A DNA stretch of 29,979 bases from an uncultured Eubacteriales bacterium (lineage in GTDB: Bacteria; Bacillota; Clostridia; Oscillospirales; Oscillospiraceae), in the NCBI GenBank assembly GCA_900553135.1, contig USCO01000013.1, positions 1-29,979 of the forward strand. The letters are read 5' to 3'. The notes under the pieces are model-generated. The model worked only from the letters and a program-made list of their open reading frames with translations. It had not been told where the DNA came from and did not search any database. A program made the translations under genes and the position numbers. Of this stretch, positions 21,849 to 29,255 are shown piece after piece; positions within the stretch are counted from its first letter, which is position 1, and every line of letters begins with the position of its first letter.

Positions 21849-23804
21849 TTATTCTTTGACTACGTCATAGTAGTTGGTATCCAGCTTCATGGGACGGAAG
21901 GGCTTGCCGCCGTCCTGATAGAACTTGCCGAAATACTCCAGGCACTGCAGTCTCAAATCGTGGACATAGCAGCCCAGCAGGTTCAGGGCGAAGTTCAGGG
22001 TGTTGCCCAGCATGGAGATGATGACAAAAATCACCACATTGCCGGGAATGGCGCCCAGGGTGTTGAACACCTGAGCAATGACGCTGCCCGCCAGCATCAG
22101 GGCCATGAGTCGGGAGTAGGAGAGGATATCTCCGAAATAGCCCGTCACGTGGTTATACAGAGACCCGAAGATGCCGGTGATCTTTCCAAAGCCCTTCTCG
22201 TTGATCACAGGTCCGGCCACCACCATCACAAGGCCCAGGATGAGCACCAGGTTGGTCACGCCCAGAATGGCCAGGGCCGCTCCGACAAAGACCACCCACC
22301 AGGTGACCTCTTCCCAGATGGCGTCCATGATCTTCCCGTCCCGGATCTTCTTCACAAAGCTGATGGCCATGCCGGTGAGGATCTGGACAAAGCCCAGGGC
22401 CATGGCGCCCACCAGGATCATCATGGTATCCTCCAGGGGGGTGAACAGGGGCGGCCAGAACCAGACGAAGGTGCTCTCGGGATTGAGAAGCTTCAGGATC
22501 TGGGGAATAAAGTCTCCGAAGAAGCCGCCCGTCACCGCGCCCATGAGGAAGGTACTCACGCCGCACAGGCCCAACAGAGCGAAGAAGTTGTGCATCCCGC
22601 CCCGGGGCTTGGCCTTTTGCAGCACGATGATCGAGGCCAGCATCATCACCAGCCCGTACCCCATGTCGGCCATCATGATCCCGTAAAACAGGATGAAGAA
22701 GGGGGCCATGAGGGGGTTGGGGTCCAGGGACCCGTAAGCGGGCAAGGAGTACATCTCGGTGACCATATTCAAGGGCTTGGTGAACCAGTTATTTTTCAGC
22801 TGCACTGGGACGCTGGGATATTCCTCCTCGGTGGGGTCCTCCACCTCCCAGGCACAGGGGTACTGTTCCAGGCGGGACTTCATCTCCTCCCACTTCTGGG
22901 CGGGTACCCAGCCCTGGAGCAGGAAGGTTTTCTCTGTATCCAGCAGGCGGCTGCGCCCCTCCTCCCGGTTGATGAGGACCTGGGCCAGGTCGGACTCCCG
23001 CCGGATGGCGTCGGCCAGAGACGCCATGGTCCCCAGCTGCGCCGCCGCTTCGGCGATTTTCTGTTTCAGCTGCTCCTGCTCTTCGGCCAGCCGGCGGTCG
23101 TTGTCCGCCGCCGTTCCCGTCCAGCCGGACAGGCTCACCCGGGACCAACCGTATTCCCGCAGGGCGTCCAGCACCTGCTCCTGCACACTGGTGTGGCACA
23201 CCAGCAGACAGTACCGGCTGTCCCGGTCGGCGCTGGCCTGGGTCAGCTCCACCAAGGGGGTGACCCCCTCCAAAGTGTGCTGCACCTCCTCCAAGGGGAA
23301 GGCGGCGCTGAGGGTGCCCAGCTGCAGCAGCATATCCCGGGTGGAAGCACTCTCCAGGGGCAGGTTCAGCTCCAGCCAGGGGGTCAGGGCGGCCCGCTGG
23401 GCGCTCAGGCGGCTCTCTTCCGCCTGATAGGCGGCCAGAGTGCGGTCGGCTTCCAGGACCTGGTCCACTGCCGACAGCCCCTCCTGCTCCCGCTGGGGGT
23501 CAAAGAGCTGCTCCCGGCTGAGGGAGGGCCTGGGGGTCAGGAACCCCTTGCTCTTGCAGCCGTGGTGCTTCAAAATGGCCAGGGCCCGCTCCGCACGCTG
23601 GCGGCGCTCCCGGGCCTGAGACAGCGGCTGGGCGTCTACCCGGGTGAGGGACAGGTCCTTCCAGACCTGCTGCTCCTCCTCGGTGAGGTCCGTTCCCGGC
23701 TCCTCCACCTCCACGCAGCCCATGTCCTGCATCAGCCGCAGCAGTTCCTCCCGGTCCTGCACCATGGCCAGCAGCCGCATACGCTTCATTTTGACGATTG
23801 CCAT
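21849..23804 (-). CDS. ntpI: V-type ATP synthase subunit I (membrane stator, a-subunit)
   Basis: 651 residues from ATG 23804, which shares one base with the stop of the gene before it (TGATG); the longer open frame to 23921 is read through that upstream gene and is rejected. The N-terminal half (about 1-330) is soluble and rich in coiled coil (MQDMGCVEVEEPG, LAEEQEQLKQKIAEAAAQ). The C-terminal half has about seven to eight membrane helices. The two arginines that face the rotor ring in Enterococcus hirae NtpI (R573 and R629) have counterparts R565 (in LSYSRLMALMLAG) and R618 (in VHDLRLQCLEYF). The end, EYFGKFYQDGGKPFRPM, is the family signature. Confidence 0.95.
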   Translation of the reverse strand: MAIVKMKRMRLLAMVQDREELLRLMQDMGCVEVEEPGTDLTEEEQQVWKDLSLTRVDAQPLSQARERRQRAERALAILKHHGCKSKGFLTPRPSLSREQLFDPQREQEGLSAVDQVLEADRTLAAYQAEESRLSAQRAALTPWLELNLPLESASTRDMLLQLGTLSAAFPLEEVQHTLEGVTPLVELTQASADRDSRYCLLVCHTSVQEQVLDALREYGWSRVSLSGWTGTAADNDRRLAEEQEQLKQKIAEAAAQLGTMASLADAIRRESDLAQVLINREEGRSRLLDTEKTFLLQGWVPAQKWEEMKSRLEQYPCAWEVEDPTEEEYPSVPVQLKNNWFTKPLNMVTEMYSLPAYGSLDPNPLMAPFFILFYGIMMADMGYGLVMMLASIIVLQKAKPRGGMHNFFALLGLCGVSTFLMGAVTGGFFGDFIPQILKLLNPESTFVWFWPPLFTPLEDTMMILVGAMALGFVQILTGMAISFVKKIRDGKIMDAIWEEVTWWVVFVGAALAILGVTNLVLILGLVMVVAGPVINEKGFGKITGIFGSLYNHVTGYFGDILSYSRLMALMLAGSVIAQVFNTLGAIPGNVVIFVIISMLGNTLNFALNLLGCYVHDLRLQCLEYFGKFYQDGGKPFRPMKLDTNYYDVVKE

Positions 23805-24118
23805 CAGCCACTCACAACCTTTTCCACAATCAACGCGGCGGCACGGTCCAGACGGCTCCCGGCGTCCGCTTTCAGCGCCTGACACTCCTCTTCGGCCTTG
23901 GCCAGGACCTCCTGGGTCCATTTTGCAGCCTCTTCCTCCGCTTCCGTCATCATGTGGCGCACCTGGCCCTCAGCCTCCTGGCGGTTCTCCTCCAGCTGGC
24001 GACGGGCGGCGCGCTGCGCCTCCAGAACCTTCTGCTTTCCATCAGCAGCCGCATTTTCCAGCTGTTTCTTGATTTCTTGCTCCGTTTCCGTCACTTTTTT
24101 GATCTCTTCTACTGCCAT
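23804..24118 (-). CDS. ntpF: V-type ATP synthase subunit G/H (peripheral stalk coiled coil)
   Basis: 104 residues from ATG 24118 (GGTGGTGAG ahead); the frame can extend to 24169, but the extra 17 residues are unlike the family. Named NtpF in Enterococcus hirae and AhaH or subunit H elsewhere. Nearly the whole chain is one charged helix (EEIKKVTETEQEIKKQLENA, then AEGQVRHMMTEAEEEAAKW), as expected for the partner of subunit E in the stator. It ends ALIVEKVVSG, a usual ending for this subunit. First gene of the nine-gene operon, with the stop overlapping the ntpI start by one base. Confidence 0.88.
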   Translation of the reverse strand: MAVEEIKKVTETEQEIKKQLENAAADGKQKVLEAQRAARRQLEENRQEAEGQVRHMMTEAEEEAAKWTQEVLAKAEEECQALKADAGSRLDRAAALIVEKVVSG

Positions 24119-24178
24119 GTTTCTCACCACCCCATTGTTTTCAACGTTCCAGGGAGTCCCTTGGGACATCCTGCTCTG

Positions 24179-24207
24179 ATTTTAGGCGAAATGTCACAGA
24201 ATTGCAA
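24179..24207 (-). promoter_or_regulatory. Predicted sigma-A promoter of the V-ATPase operon
   Basis: Minus strand: -35 TTGCAA (24207-24202), 17-bp spacer, -10 TAAAAT (24184-24179). Transcription would start near 24172, about 55 bases before the first ATG. A small imperfect hairpin (about 24149-24165) lies in the leader. The spacer contains CAATTCTGT, a string also found in the citrate-carrier promoter. Confidence 0.75.
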
Positions 24208-24366
24208 GTGTATTTTCCTTCCCCTCTTGACTCTATGCCGACACAAAATCCCATTTTTCGCACAAAATCCTCCATTTTATCTTTCTAAAGTGTGTTTCCC
24301 CCCTGTTTTTATACAGTTTCATACAGTTTACGCAAAATGACCAAATTTTACTCCCCAAGATGCAAG

Positions 24367-24410
24367 CAGAGCAGGAACTTCTGTCCTTTTGGGCAAAAGT
24401 TCCTGCTCTG
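24367..24410. repeat. Long perfect inverted repeat (14-bp arms, 16-nt loop)
   Basis: Arms CAGAGCAGGAACTT (24367-24380) and AAGTTCCTGCTCTG (24397-24410). On the minus strand it lies about 90 bases past the DUF4015-like stop but has no T run; on the plus strand only TTT follows. It could be a termination or mRNA-stability hairpin, or a copy of a dispersed intergenic repeat. Confidence 0.7.
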
Positions 24411-24501
24411 TTTCCAATGGATTCTTTTGTTGGAAAGTCCCTCCCGGCAAGGTTTTCCAGCCGTACCAGGTACTTTGTCAAAGGAGATCAAATCCCTCTG
24501 G

Positions 24502-25437
24502 TCATTCTGACCCCAGGATGGTCTCCGCCGGCACCCGGGCAGGGGACAGATTGGCCCCCTCTTCCCCGTTCACCACGGTCAGCTTGGTACCGTAGGGCTC
24601 CAGGGCCTGAATGGCTTTCTCCAAAAAGGCTCTGGACACTTCGTCGGCGGATTGCTCCCCATACTGGATGTTGCTCAGCAGCCCGTCCACTTCGGTGGGA
24701 TAGCTCCAGTGCTCCAGCATGATCTCATCAAAGCCCATCTGGGCCAGCTCGGTCATCAGGCCGATGAGATAGTCCTGGACCTGCTGGTTGGCGGGGTCGG
24801 ACCAGTGCATCTCCTCCCCATCCTTCCAGCGGTAGCCGCTGGTGGTCTGGAGGGTGTAGTCCATCTGACCGCCCACGGTCTCGTCCCGGAAGCAGGACAG
24901 TCGCGCCACGGTATACACGTCCCCCTGGTTCCAGGTCTGCAGCTTGTCGTTGACCTGCTGATCCTGGGCCTCGGGCTGGAGGGCGGTGGCCAGACTCTGC
25001 TGGCTCTGCCAGCCCAGCTGTCCCTGGTCGTTCTTCATGTCCACCACGGCGCCGTCGCCGCCCTGTTCCTGGATCTGCTGGGCTGCGCTGCCGTCCAGCA
25101 GGGAGGCCAGGGTGACCTGTACCGCCGCCGCGGCCTGGGTCTTTTCCTCCTGAGGCTGCTCTTCCTGGGGCTGCTCCTCTTCCTCCTGGGACTTCTCAGG
25201 CTCCCCTACCACGATGTTCACATTGCCAGGGTCTTCCTCCTCTTTTTTCTCCTGAGAGAAGAAGGGCAGATGGACCTCCAGGCCCTTGTCGGTATAGGTG
25301 ACATACTTCTGCCCCCACAGCAGCGCGGCCACCGCCAGCACCACCAAAATCGCCAGGACCAGCGCGATCCACTTTAACCAATCTGAGGCCGAACGGCGGC
25401 CCCGGTAGCTGCGATAATCAAAACGGGAACGTCCCAC
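24502..25437 (-). CDS. Membrane-anchored protein with a partial DUF4015 (glycosidase-like) domain
   Basis: 311 residues with a GTG start at 25437, seven bases after AAGGAGG; a frame from GTG 25458 is possible but that codon precedes the Shine-Dalgarno. A short basic N-terminus (RSRFDYRSYRGRRSASDW) is followed by one membrane helix (about 22-42), a linker very rich in Glu and Gln (about 65-100), then an outer domain. That domain has DGAVVDMKNDQGQLGW, DVYTVARLSCFRDETV, WSDPANQQVQDYLIGLMTELAQMGFDEIMLEHW, a strand-helix order like the first half of DUF4015 TIM barrels. The chain stops soon after the next strand (TKLTVVNGEEG), so the second half of a normal barrel seems missing. It probably faces the cell wall. 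The active role is uncertain. Confidence 0.7.
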   Translation of the reverse strand: MGRSRFDYRSYRGRRSASDWLKWIALVLAILVVLAVAALLWGQKYVTYTDKGLEVHLPFFSQEKKEEEDPGNVNIVVGEPEKSQEEEEQPQEEQPQEEKTQAAAAVQVTLASLLDGSAAQQIQEQGGDGAVVDMKNDQGQLGWQSQQSLATALQPEAQDQQVNDKLQTWNQGDVYTVARLSCFRDETVGGQMDYTLQTTSGYRWKDGEEMHWSDPANQQVQDYLIGLMTELAQMGFDEIMLEHWSYPTEVDGLLSNIQYGEQSADEVSRAFLEKAIQALEPYGTKLTVVNGEEGANLSPARVPAETILGSE

Positions 25438-25475
25438 GGCAATTCCTCCTTCCGGCACAATGATAATCTTTTTTC

Positions 25476-25504
25476 ATTATATCAAGGTTTTTCCACGGTG
25501 ACAA
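25476..25504 (-). promoter_or_regulatory. Predicted sigma-A promoter of the DUF4015-like gene
   Basis: Minus strand: -35 TTGTCA (25504-25499), 17-bp spacer, -10 TATAAT (25481-25476). It lies in the 120-bp gap after the SDR gene and about 40 bases before the GTG start. Confidence 0.85.
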
Positions 25505-25557
25505 CGGTTCTTTTTCCACATTTTCACCGAAAAATCTCCTATTTTCCCAGCTTTTCC

Positions 25558-26307
25558 TTAAATCACCATTCCGCCGTCCACCGCCAGCACCTGGCCGGTG
25601 ATAAAGCTGGCGGCGGGAGAGGCTAAGAAGCTGATGCTCCGGGCCACCTCCTCGGGCTGACCGATGCGTCCCAGGGGAGTCTCCTCCGCCAGGGCGTCCA
25701 GGTCCTCCTGAGTCAGGTGGGCGTTCATATCGGTGGCGATGACGCCGGGGGCCACGCAGTTGACCCGGATGTGAGAGGGCCCTAGCTCCTTGGCCATGGC
25801 CTTGGTCAGGCCGATGACCCCCGCCTTCAGGGCGGAATAGGCCGCCTCACAGGAACCCCCCGTCAGCCCCCACATGGAGGAGACGGTGACGATGGCTCCC
25901 TGCTGGCGGCGCACCATGCCGGGAATGGCCCCCTGCATGGTCCACAGCACCCCGTCCAGGTCGGTGCGCTCCATCCACAGCCAGTCCTCCGCCTTCAAGT
26001 CGGTGAGCAGCATCTGACGGGCGGCGACTCCTGCGCTGCACACCAGGGCGTCCAGCGGCCCCAGAAGGGCCTCCGCCCGGCGGGCCAGTGCCACGGCCTC
26101 CTCCTGCCGGGAGACGTCCGCCTGGAGGATCTCCGCCGCGGCCCCCATGGCCCGCAGCTCCTCCGCCACGGCCCGGGCCTGCTCCTCTGAGCGGCCATAG
26201 TGCACCGCCACATCCCAGCCCTCACGGGCAAACTGACGGGCGGTGGCAGCCCCGATCCCACGGGAGGCTCCCGTCACCAGCACCACCGGACGTCTCTTCT
26301 CTTCCAT
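25558..26307 (-). CDS. SDR-family oxidoreductase, FabG-like
   Basis: 249 residues, ATG 26307 six bases after GGAGGG. A classical short-chain dehydrogenase: cofactor loop TGASRGIG (12-19), catalytic S144, Y157 and K161 (in YSALKAG), and the ending FITGQVLAVDGGMVI that matches 3-oxoacyl-ACP reductases. Two deviations: the usual NNAG reads CSAG (90-93), and the tetrad asparagine (N110 in FabG) is an aspartate, D116 (in RTDLDGVL). It probably reduces a ketone with NAD(P)H, but as a stand-alone gene outside a fatty acid synthesis cluster its substrate is unknown; it may be a secondary FabG or a sugar or polyol dehydrogenase. I see no clear terminator behind it. Confidence 0.9.
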   Translation of the reverse strand: MEEKRRPVVLVTGASRGIGAATARQFAREGWDVAVHYGRSEEQARAVAEELRAMGAAAEILQADVSRQEEAVALARRAEALLGPLDALVCSAGVAARQMLLTDLKAEDWLWMERTDLDGVLWTMQGAIPGMVRRQQGAIVTVSSMWGLTGGSCEAAYSALKAGVIGLTKAMAKELGPSHIRVNCVAPGVIATDMNAHLTQEDLDALAEETPLGRIGQPEEVARSISFLASPAASFITGQVLAVDGGMVI

Positions 26308-26340
26308 GCTGATCCCTCCAGCTGTAAATTTCCAGCAAAC

Positions 26341-26369
26341 ATTTTACGCGCTTTGGCATCAAATGGCAA
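26341..26369 (-). promoter_or_regulatory. Predicted sigma-A promoter of the SDR gene
   Basis: Minus strand: -35 TTGCCA (26369-26364), 17-bp spacer, -10 TAAAAT (26346-26341), about 35-40 bases before the start codon. It is divergent from the lipid kinase promoter. Confidence 0.75.
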
Positions 26370-26380
26370 GGTGCTGTTTT

Positions 26381-26397
26381 TTAACATTTTCTTAACA
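26381..26397 (+). promoter_or_regulatory. PhoP-box-like tandem repeat
   Basis: TTAACA-TTTTC-TTAACA: two identical hexamers separated by 5 bp (11-bp period), the spacing described for PhoP-type binding sites of Gram-positive bacteria. It lies between the two divergent promoters, 12 bp upstream of the SDR -35 box and 40 bp upstream of the kinase -35 box. Confidence 0.4.
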
Positions 26398-26436
26398 TAC
26401 TAACTGGGAAGTTTGCAAAAATTTTATAGGAACCAG

Positions 26437-26464
26437 TTGCATTTTTTACCGGCACATCTATAAT
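26437..26464 (+). promoter_or_regulatory. Predicted sigma-A promoter of the lipid kinase gene
   Basis: -35 TTGCAT (26437-26442), 16-bp spacer, -10 TATAAT (26459-26464), about 50 bases before the ATG. Confidence 0.75.
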
Positions 26465-26514
26465 ATTTTTTACATGCTTTCCGTCTGAACTTTTTCTTTT
26501 GAGGTATTTTTGCG

Positions 26515-27426
26515 ATGAAAGAGCTGCTTTTCCTATATAATCCCACCTCCGGAAAGGGAGGTCCCTCCGGCCATCTGGGCGCCATTCTGGAGGAACTCAC
26601 CCGCGCGGGGTGGCTGGTCACCGCCTACCCCACCCAGTCCAAGGGCGACGCCACCCGGATGGTCCGGGAGCTGGCTCCCCGGTTTGAGCGGGTAGTCTGC
26701 TGCGGCGGCGACGGCACCCTCAGCGAAACTGCCGCGGGCCTCATGGAGCTGGAGCATCCTCCCCTGCTGGCCTACATCCCCGCAGGCTCCACCAACGACT
26801 GCGCCGCCACCCTGCACATCCCCCGGGCCTACCGCAAGGCGGCCCAGCTGGCCGCTGGGGACACCCAGCCCCTGGCCTGGGACATCGGCACCCTGAATCA
26901 GCGGCCCTTCGTCTATGTGGCCGCCTTCGGCGCCTTTACCGAGGTGGCCTACGACACCCCCCAGGACCTGAAAAACACCTTCGGCCATCTGGCCTACGTC
27001 ATGGCGGGCATCGCCTCCATCCCCTCCATCGCCCCCTACCACCTGAAGGTGGAATACGACGGCCAGGTGCTGGAGGACGACTTCTTCTACGGCATGGTAT
27101 GCAACACCTACTCCGTGGGCGGCATGAAGAACCTGCCCACCGACCGGGTGGAACTGGATGACGGACTCTTCGAGGTCATCCTGGTCAAAAAGCCGGTGAA
27201 CATCGCCGAGATCGGCGCGGGGCTCCAGACCCTGCTGGGCCAGGCTCCTGCCACCGGCGGCGGCGCCCTCATCTCCTTCCACGCTTCCAAGCTGAAATTC
27301 ACCTGCGACAAGCCCATCCCCTGGACCATTGACGGGGAGTACGGCGGCAGCCAGGAGGTCAGCCTGGTGGAAAACCACCGGCAGGCCCTGCACATCATCC
27401 AGGGTCCCTCTTCTCACAATCACTAA
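26515..27426 (+). CDS. Diacylglycerol kinase family lipid kinase (YegS/DgkB type)
   Basis: 303 residues, ATG 26515 with GAGGT about 11 bases ahead, a modest ribosome site. The fold signatures are the opening LLFLYNPTSGKGG, the nucleotide-binding GGDGTLSE (64-71, D66), PAGSTND (89-95, in place of the common PLGTGND) and the metal-site region ELDDGLFEVILVKK (about 213-226). The C-terminal part reads PIPWTIDGEYGG, as in this family. Members phosphorylate diacylglycerol or related lipids at the inner membrane face with ATP, recycling lipid released by envelope synthesis. DgkB, YegS and BmrU types cannot be told apart here. It is a single-gene unit between its own promoter and a strong terminator. 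Confidence 0.92.
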   Translation: MKELLFLYNPTSGKGGPSGHLGAILEELTRAGWLVTAYPTQSKGDATRMVRELAPRFERVVCCGGDGTLSETAAGLMELEHPPLLAYIPAGSTNDCAATLHIPRAYRKAAQLAAGDTQPLAWDIGTLNQRPFVYVAAFGAFTEVAYDTPQDLKNTFGHLAYVMAGIASIPSIAPYHLKVEYDGQVLEDDFFYGMVCNTYSVGGMKNLPTDRVELDDGLFEVILVKKPVNIAEIGAGLQTLLGQAPATGGGALISFHASKLKFTCDKPIPWTIDGEYGGSQEVSLVENHRQALHIIQGPSSHNH

Positions 27427-27430
27427 CATC

Positions 27431-27464
27431 AAAACGGCCCGCGGCATCTGCCGCGGGCCGTTTT
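27431..27464. terminator. Bidirectional terminator between lipid kinase and DUF1445 genes
   Basis: Perfect 16-bp stem (27431-27446 with 27449-27464) and a 2-base gap, with A4 before and T4 after, so it can act for both converging transcripts. It starts just after the kinase stop and ends 4 bases before the DUF1445-gene stop. Confidence 0.92.
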
Positions 27465-27468
27465 CCAT

Positions 27469-28290
27469 TTACTTGTGCTTTTGGGCTTCCAGATAGTCGT
27501 TGAGCTCGGTATTCAGGATATCGGTGATGAACATGTGGCCGGGCGCATGGGTGATGACAATGGGGGGCTTGGCATTCTCCACGGCAGCCTGGGGGGTGAC
27601 GCCGCAGGGCCAGAACACAGGGATCTCGCCCTCCCGGATCTCCACGGGATCACCGTAGTCGGGCTTCATCACGTCCTTGACCCCGATCTTCTCGGGGTCG
27701 CCCATCTGCACGGGGGCACCGTGGACGTTGGGCATCTTCACCGTGATGTCGTAGGCCTTCTGGGCCTGCTCGGGGGTCATGGGGCGCATGGAGCACACCA
27801 TGGGGCCCTCGAAGGGACCGGCCTTGACGGTCTGGATGCTGGTCTTGAACATGGGCACGTTGCAGCCCTGCTCAATGTGGCGCACAGGGATACCGGCGGC
27901 CATCAGAGCCTCCTCGAAGGAGAAGGAGCAGCCGATGAGGAAGCCCACATAGCCTTCCTTCCAGTACTCGGTGGCGTCGGTGATCTCCTTGGTGAACACG
28001 CCGTTTTCATAGATGCGGTAGCGGGGGATGTCGGAGCAGATGTTGCCGCCCTCGCCCATGGCGTGGGTCTCGGGCGTGCCCTTGATGACCTCCAGTACGG
28101 GGCAGGGGAAGGGGTTCTTCTTGGTGAACTCCTCAAAGTCGGCGGCGTACTCCGGGGGCAGGATCACCAGGTTGGCCTGGGCATAGCCCCGGCACATACC
28201 GGCGGTGGGGAAGTCGATGACGCCCTGGCGGATCAGGCCGCGGACCTCAGCGGGAGACTTGTCGATATACGGGGTGATATCAAAGACCAT
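27469..28290 (-). CDS. DUF1445/YcsI-family protein (putative hydro-lyase, D-glutamate-cyclase-like)
   Basis: 273 residues, ATG 28290 five bases after AAGGAGGAG. Family marks: SPAEVRGLIRQG near the start, AGMCRGYAQANLVILP, VGFLIGCSFSFEEALMAAGIPVRHIEQG, CSMRPM and WPCGVTPQAAVENAKPPIVITHAPGHM near the end. The family includes Bacillus subtilis YcsI and the DUF1445 part of a mammalian D-glutamate cyclase. In B. subtilis the gene lies beside the 5-oxoprolinase genes kipI and kipA, the same arrangement as here. A role with 5-oxoproline or D-glutamate derivatives is therefore likely but unproven for this protein. It is the last gene of the cluster in the window, 23 bp after pxpC. Confidence 0.9.
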   Translation of the reverse strand: MVFDITPYIDKSPAEVRGLIRQGVIDFPTAGMCRGYAQANLVILPPEYAADFEEFTKKNPFPCPVLEVIKGTPETHAMGEGGNICSDIPRYRIYENGVFTKEITDATEYWKEGYVGFLIGCSFSFEEALMAAGIPVRHIEQGCNVPMFKTSIQTVKAGPFEGPMVCSMRPMTPEQAQKAYDITVKMPNVHGAPVQMGDPEKIGVKDVMKPDYGDPVEIREGEIPVFWPCGVTPQAAVENAKPPIVITHAPGHMFITDILNTELNDYLEAQKHK

Positions 28291-28313
28291 AATAACTCCT
28301 CCTTGTATTTGTG

Positions 28314-29255
28314 TTAGCCGTCCAGGGCGTGGCGCAGGGTCTTCAGGGCGGCCCGCTGGTTGAGCAGAGCCTCCTGGGCCTGGCCGATGGACACCTTCTC
28401 AAAGCGCACCTTGTCTCCCGCCTTCAGCTGGCCCAGCAGCCGGAAGTCGGCGGAGATGACGTTGACGATCTTGGTGTAGCCGCCGGTGGTCTGGCGGTCG
28501 CCCAGCATGATGATGGGCTTGCCCTCGGAGGGCACCTGGATGGCGCCGAAGGCGATGCCGTCGGAGATGATGTTGCCGTCGGTGACGTGCTGGATGACGG
28601 GACCGTCCAGACGGCAGCCCATGCGGTCAAACTCGTTGGTCACGGAGTAGGTCTCGCCCAGGAAGGTGTCGATGCCAGCGGGGGTGAAAGCGTCGTCCTG
28701 GGGACCCATCACCACCCGCAGGGTATAGACGGGACGGGGAACGAACTCCGGGGCCATGCAGCGGATGTTCAGGTTCTTGGGGACGCCGGGGGCCCGGAAG
28801 CCGATGACGTCATCCTTCTGGAGCTTTCTGCCCTCCACGCCGCCGATCTTGGCCTTCATGTAGGTGGAGCGGCTGCCCATGACCACGGGAATATCCAGGC
28901 CGCCGGTAAAGGCGATGAAGCAGCGGCAGCCGGTCTTGGGGGCCTGGAAGCGGAGCACCTGGCCCGCCTGGACAGTGACCGCCCGGTAGGTGGGCATGGG
29001 CTTTCCGTCCAGGGTGGGCATGAGGTCGCCGCCAGTGATGGCGATGGTCTCGGTCTGGTTAAACAGCAGCTGGGGTCCCATCATGGTGCACTCCAGCACG
29101 GCCTCATCCTCGGGGTTGCCCACCAGGATATTGGCGATGGCGGCGGAGCGGGGGTCCATCACGCCGGAGACAGACACGCCGAACTGCTGGTAGCCCACGC
29201 GGCCCATGTCCTGCACGGTGGTGAGAAGTCCGGGATTCAATACGGTAATGCTCAT
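28314..29255 (-). CDS. pxpC: 5-oxoprolinase subunit PxpC (biotin-dependent carboxyltransferase-like, KipA type)
   Basis: 313 residues. The start is ATG 29255, which overlaps the pxpB stop by 4 bp (ATGA) and follows AAAGGAGGGGG; an upstream start at 29288 would lie inside pxpB and is rejected. Opening ITVLNPGLLTTVQDMGRVGYQQFGVSVSG and the following MDPRSAAIAN, GGDLMPTLDGKPMP, FIAFTGGLDIPVVMGSRSTYMKAKIGG segments are the standard pattern of the family. With PxpA and PxpB it makes the ATP-dependent enzyme that opens 5-oxoproline to glutamate. Coupled translation with pxpB is expected from the overlap. Confidence 0.94.
   Translation of the reverse strand: MSITVLNPGLLTTVQDMGRVGYQQFGVSVSGVMDPRSAAIANILVGNPEDEAVLECTMMGPQLLFNQTETIAITGGDLMPTLDGKPMPTYRAVTVQAGQVLRFQAPKTGCRCFIAFTGGLDIPVVMGSRSTYMKAKIGGVEGRKLQKDDVIGFRAPGVPKNLNIRCMAPEFVPRPVYTLRVVMGPQDDAFTPAGIDTFLGETYSVTNEFDRMGCRLDGPVIQHVTDGNIISDGIAFGAIQVPSEGKPIIMLGDRQTTGGYTKIVNVISADFRLLGQLKAGDKVRFEKVSIGQAQEALLNQRAALKTLRHALDG

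Larger units (their letters stand above)
24119..24501. other. 383-bp gene-free region between V-ATPase operon and DUF4015-like gene
   Basis: It holds the ATPase promoter (24179-24207), an AT-rich stretch without clear signals (about 24210-24360), and the long hairpin at 24367-24410. Both neighbouring genes run on the minus strand. Short frames here lack ribosome sites and look random. Confidence 0.65.

Noticed and set aside
23805..23921. 39-residue N-terminal extension of NtpI
   Set aside because: It is read out of frame through the G/H subunit gene and has an arbitrary Gly/Arg-rich composition. The ATG at 23804 gives the expected start.
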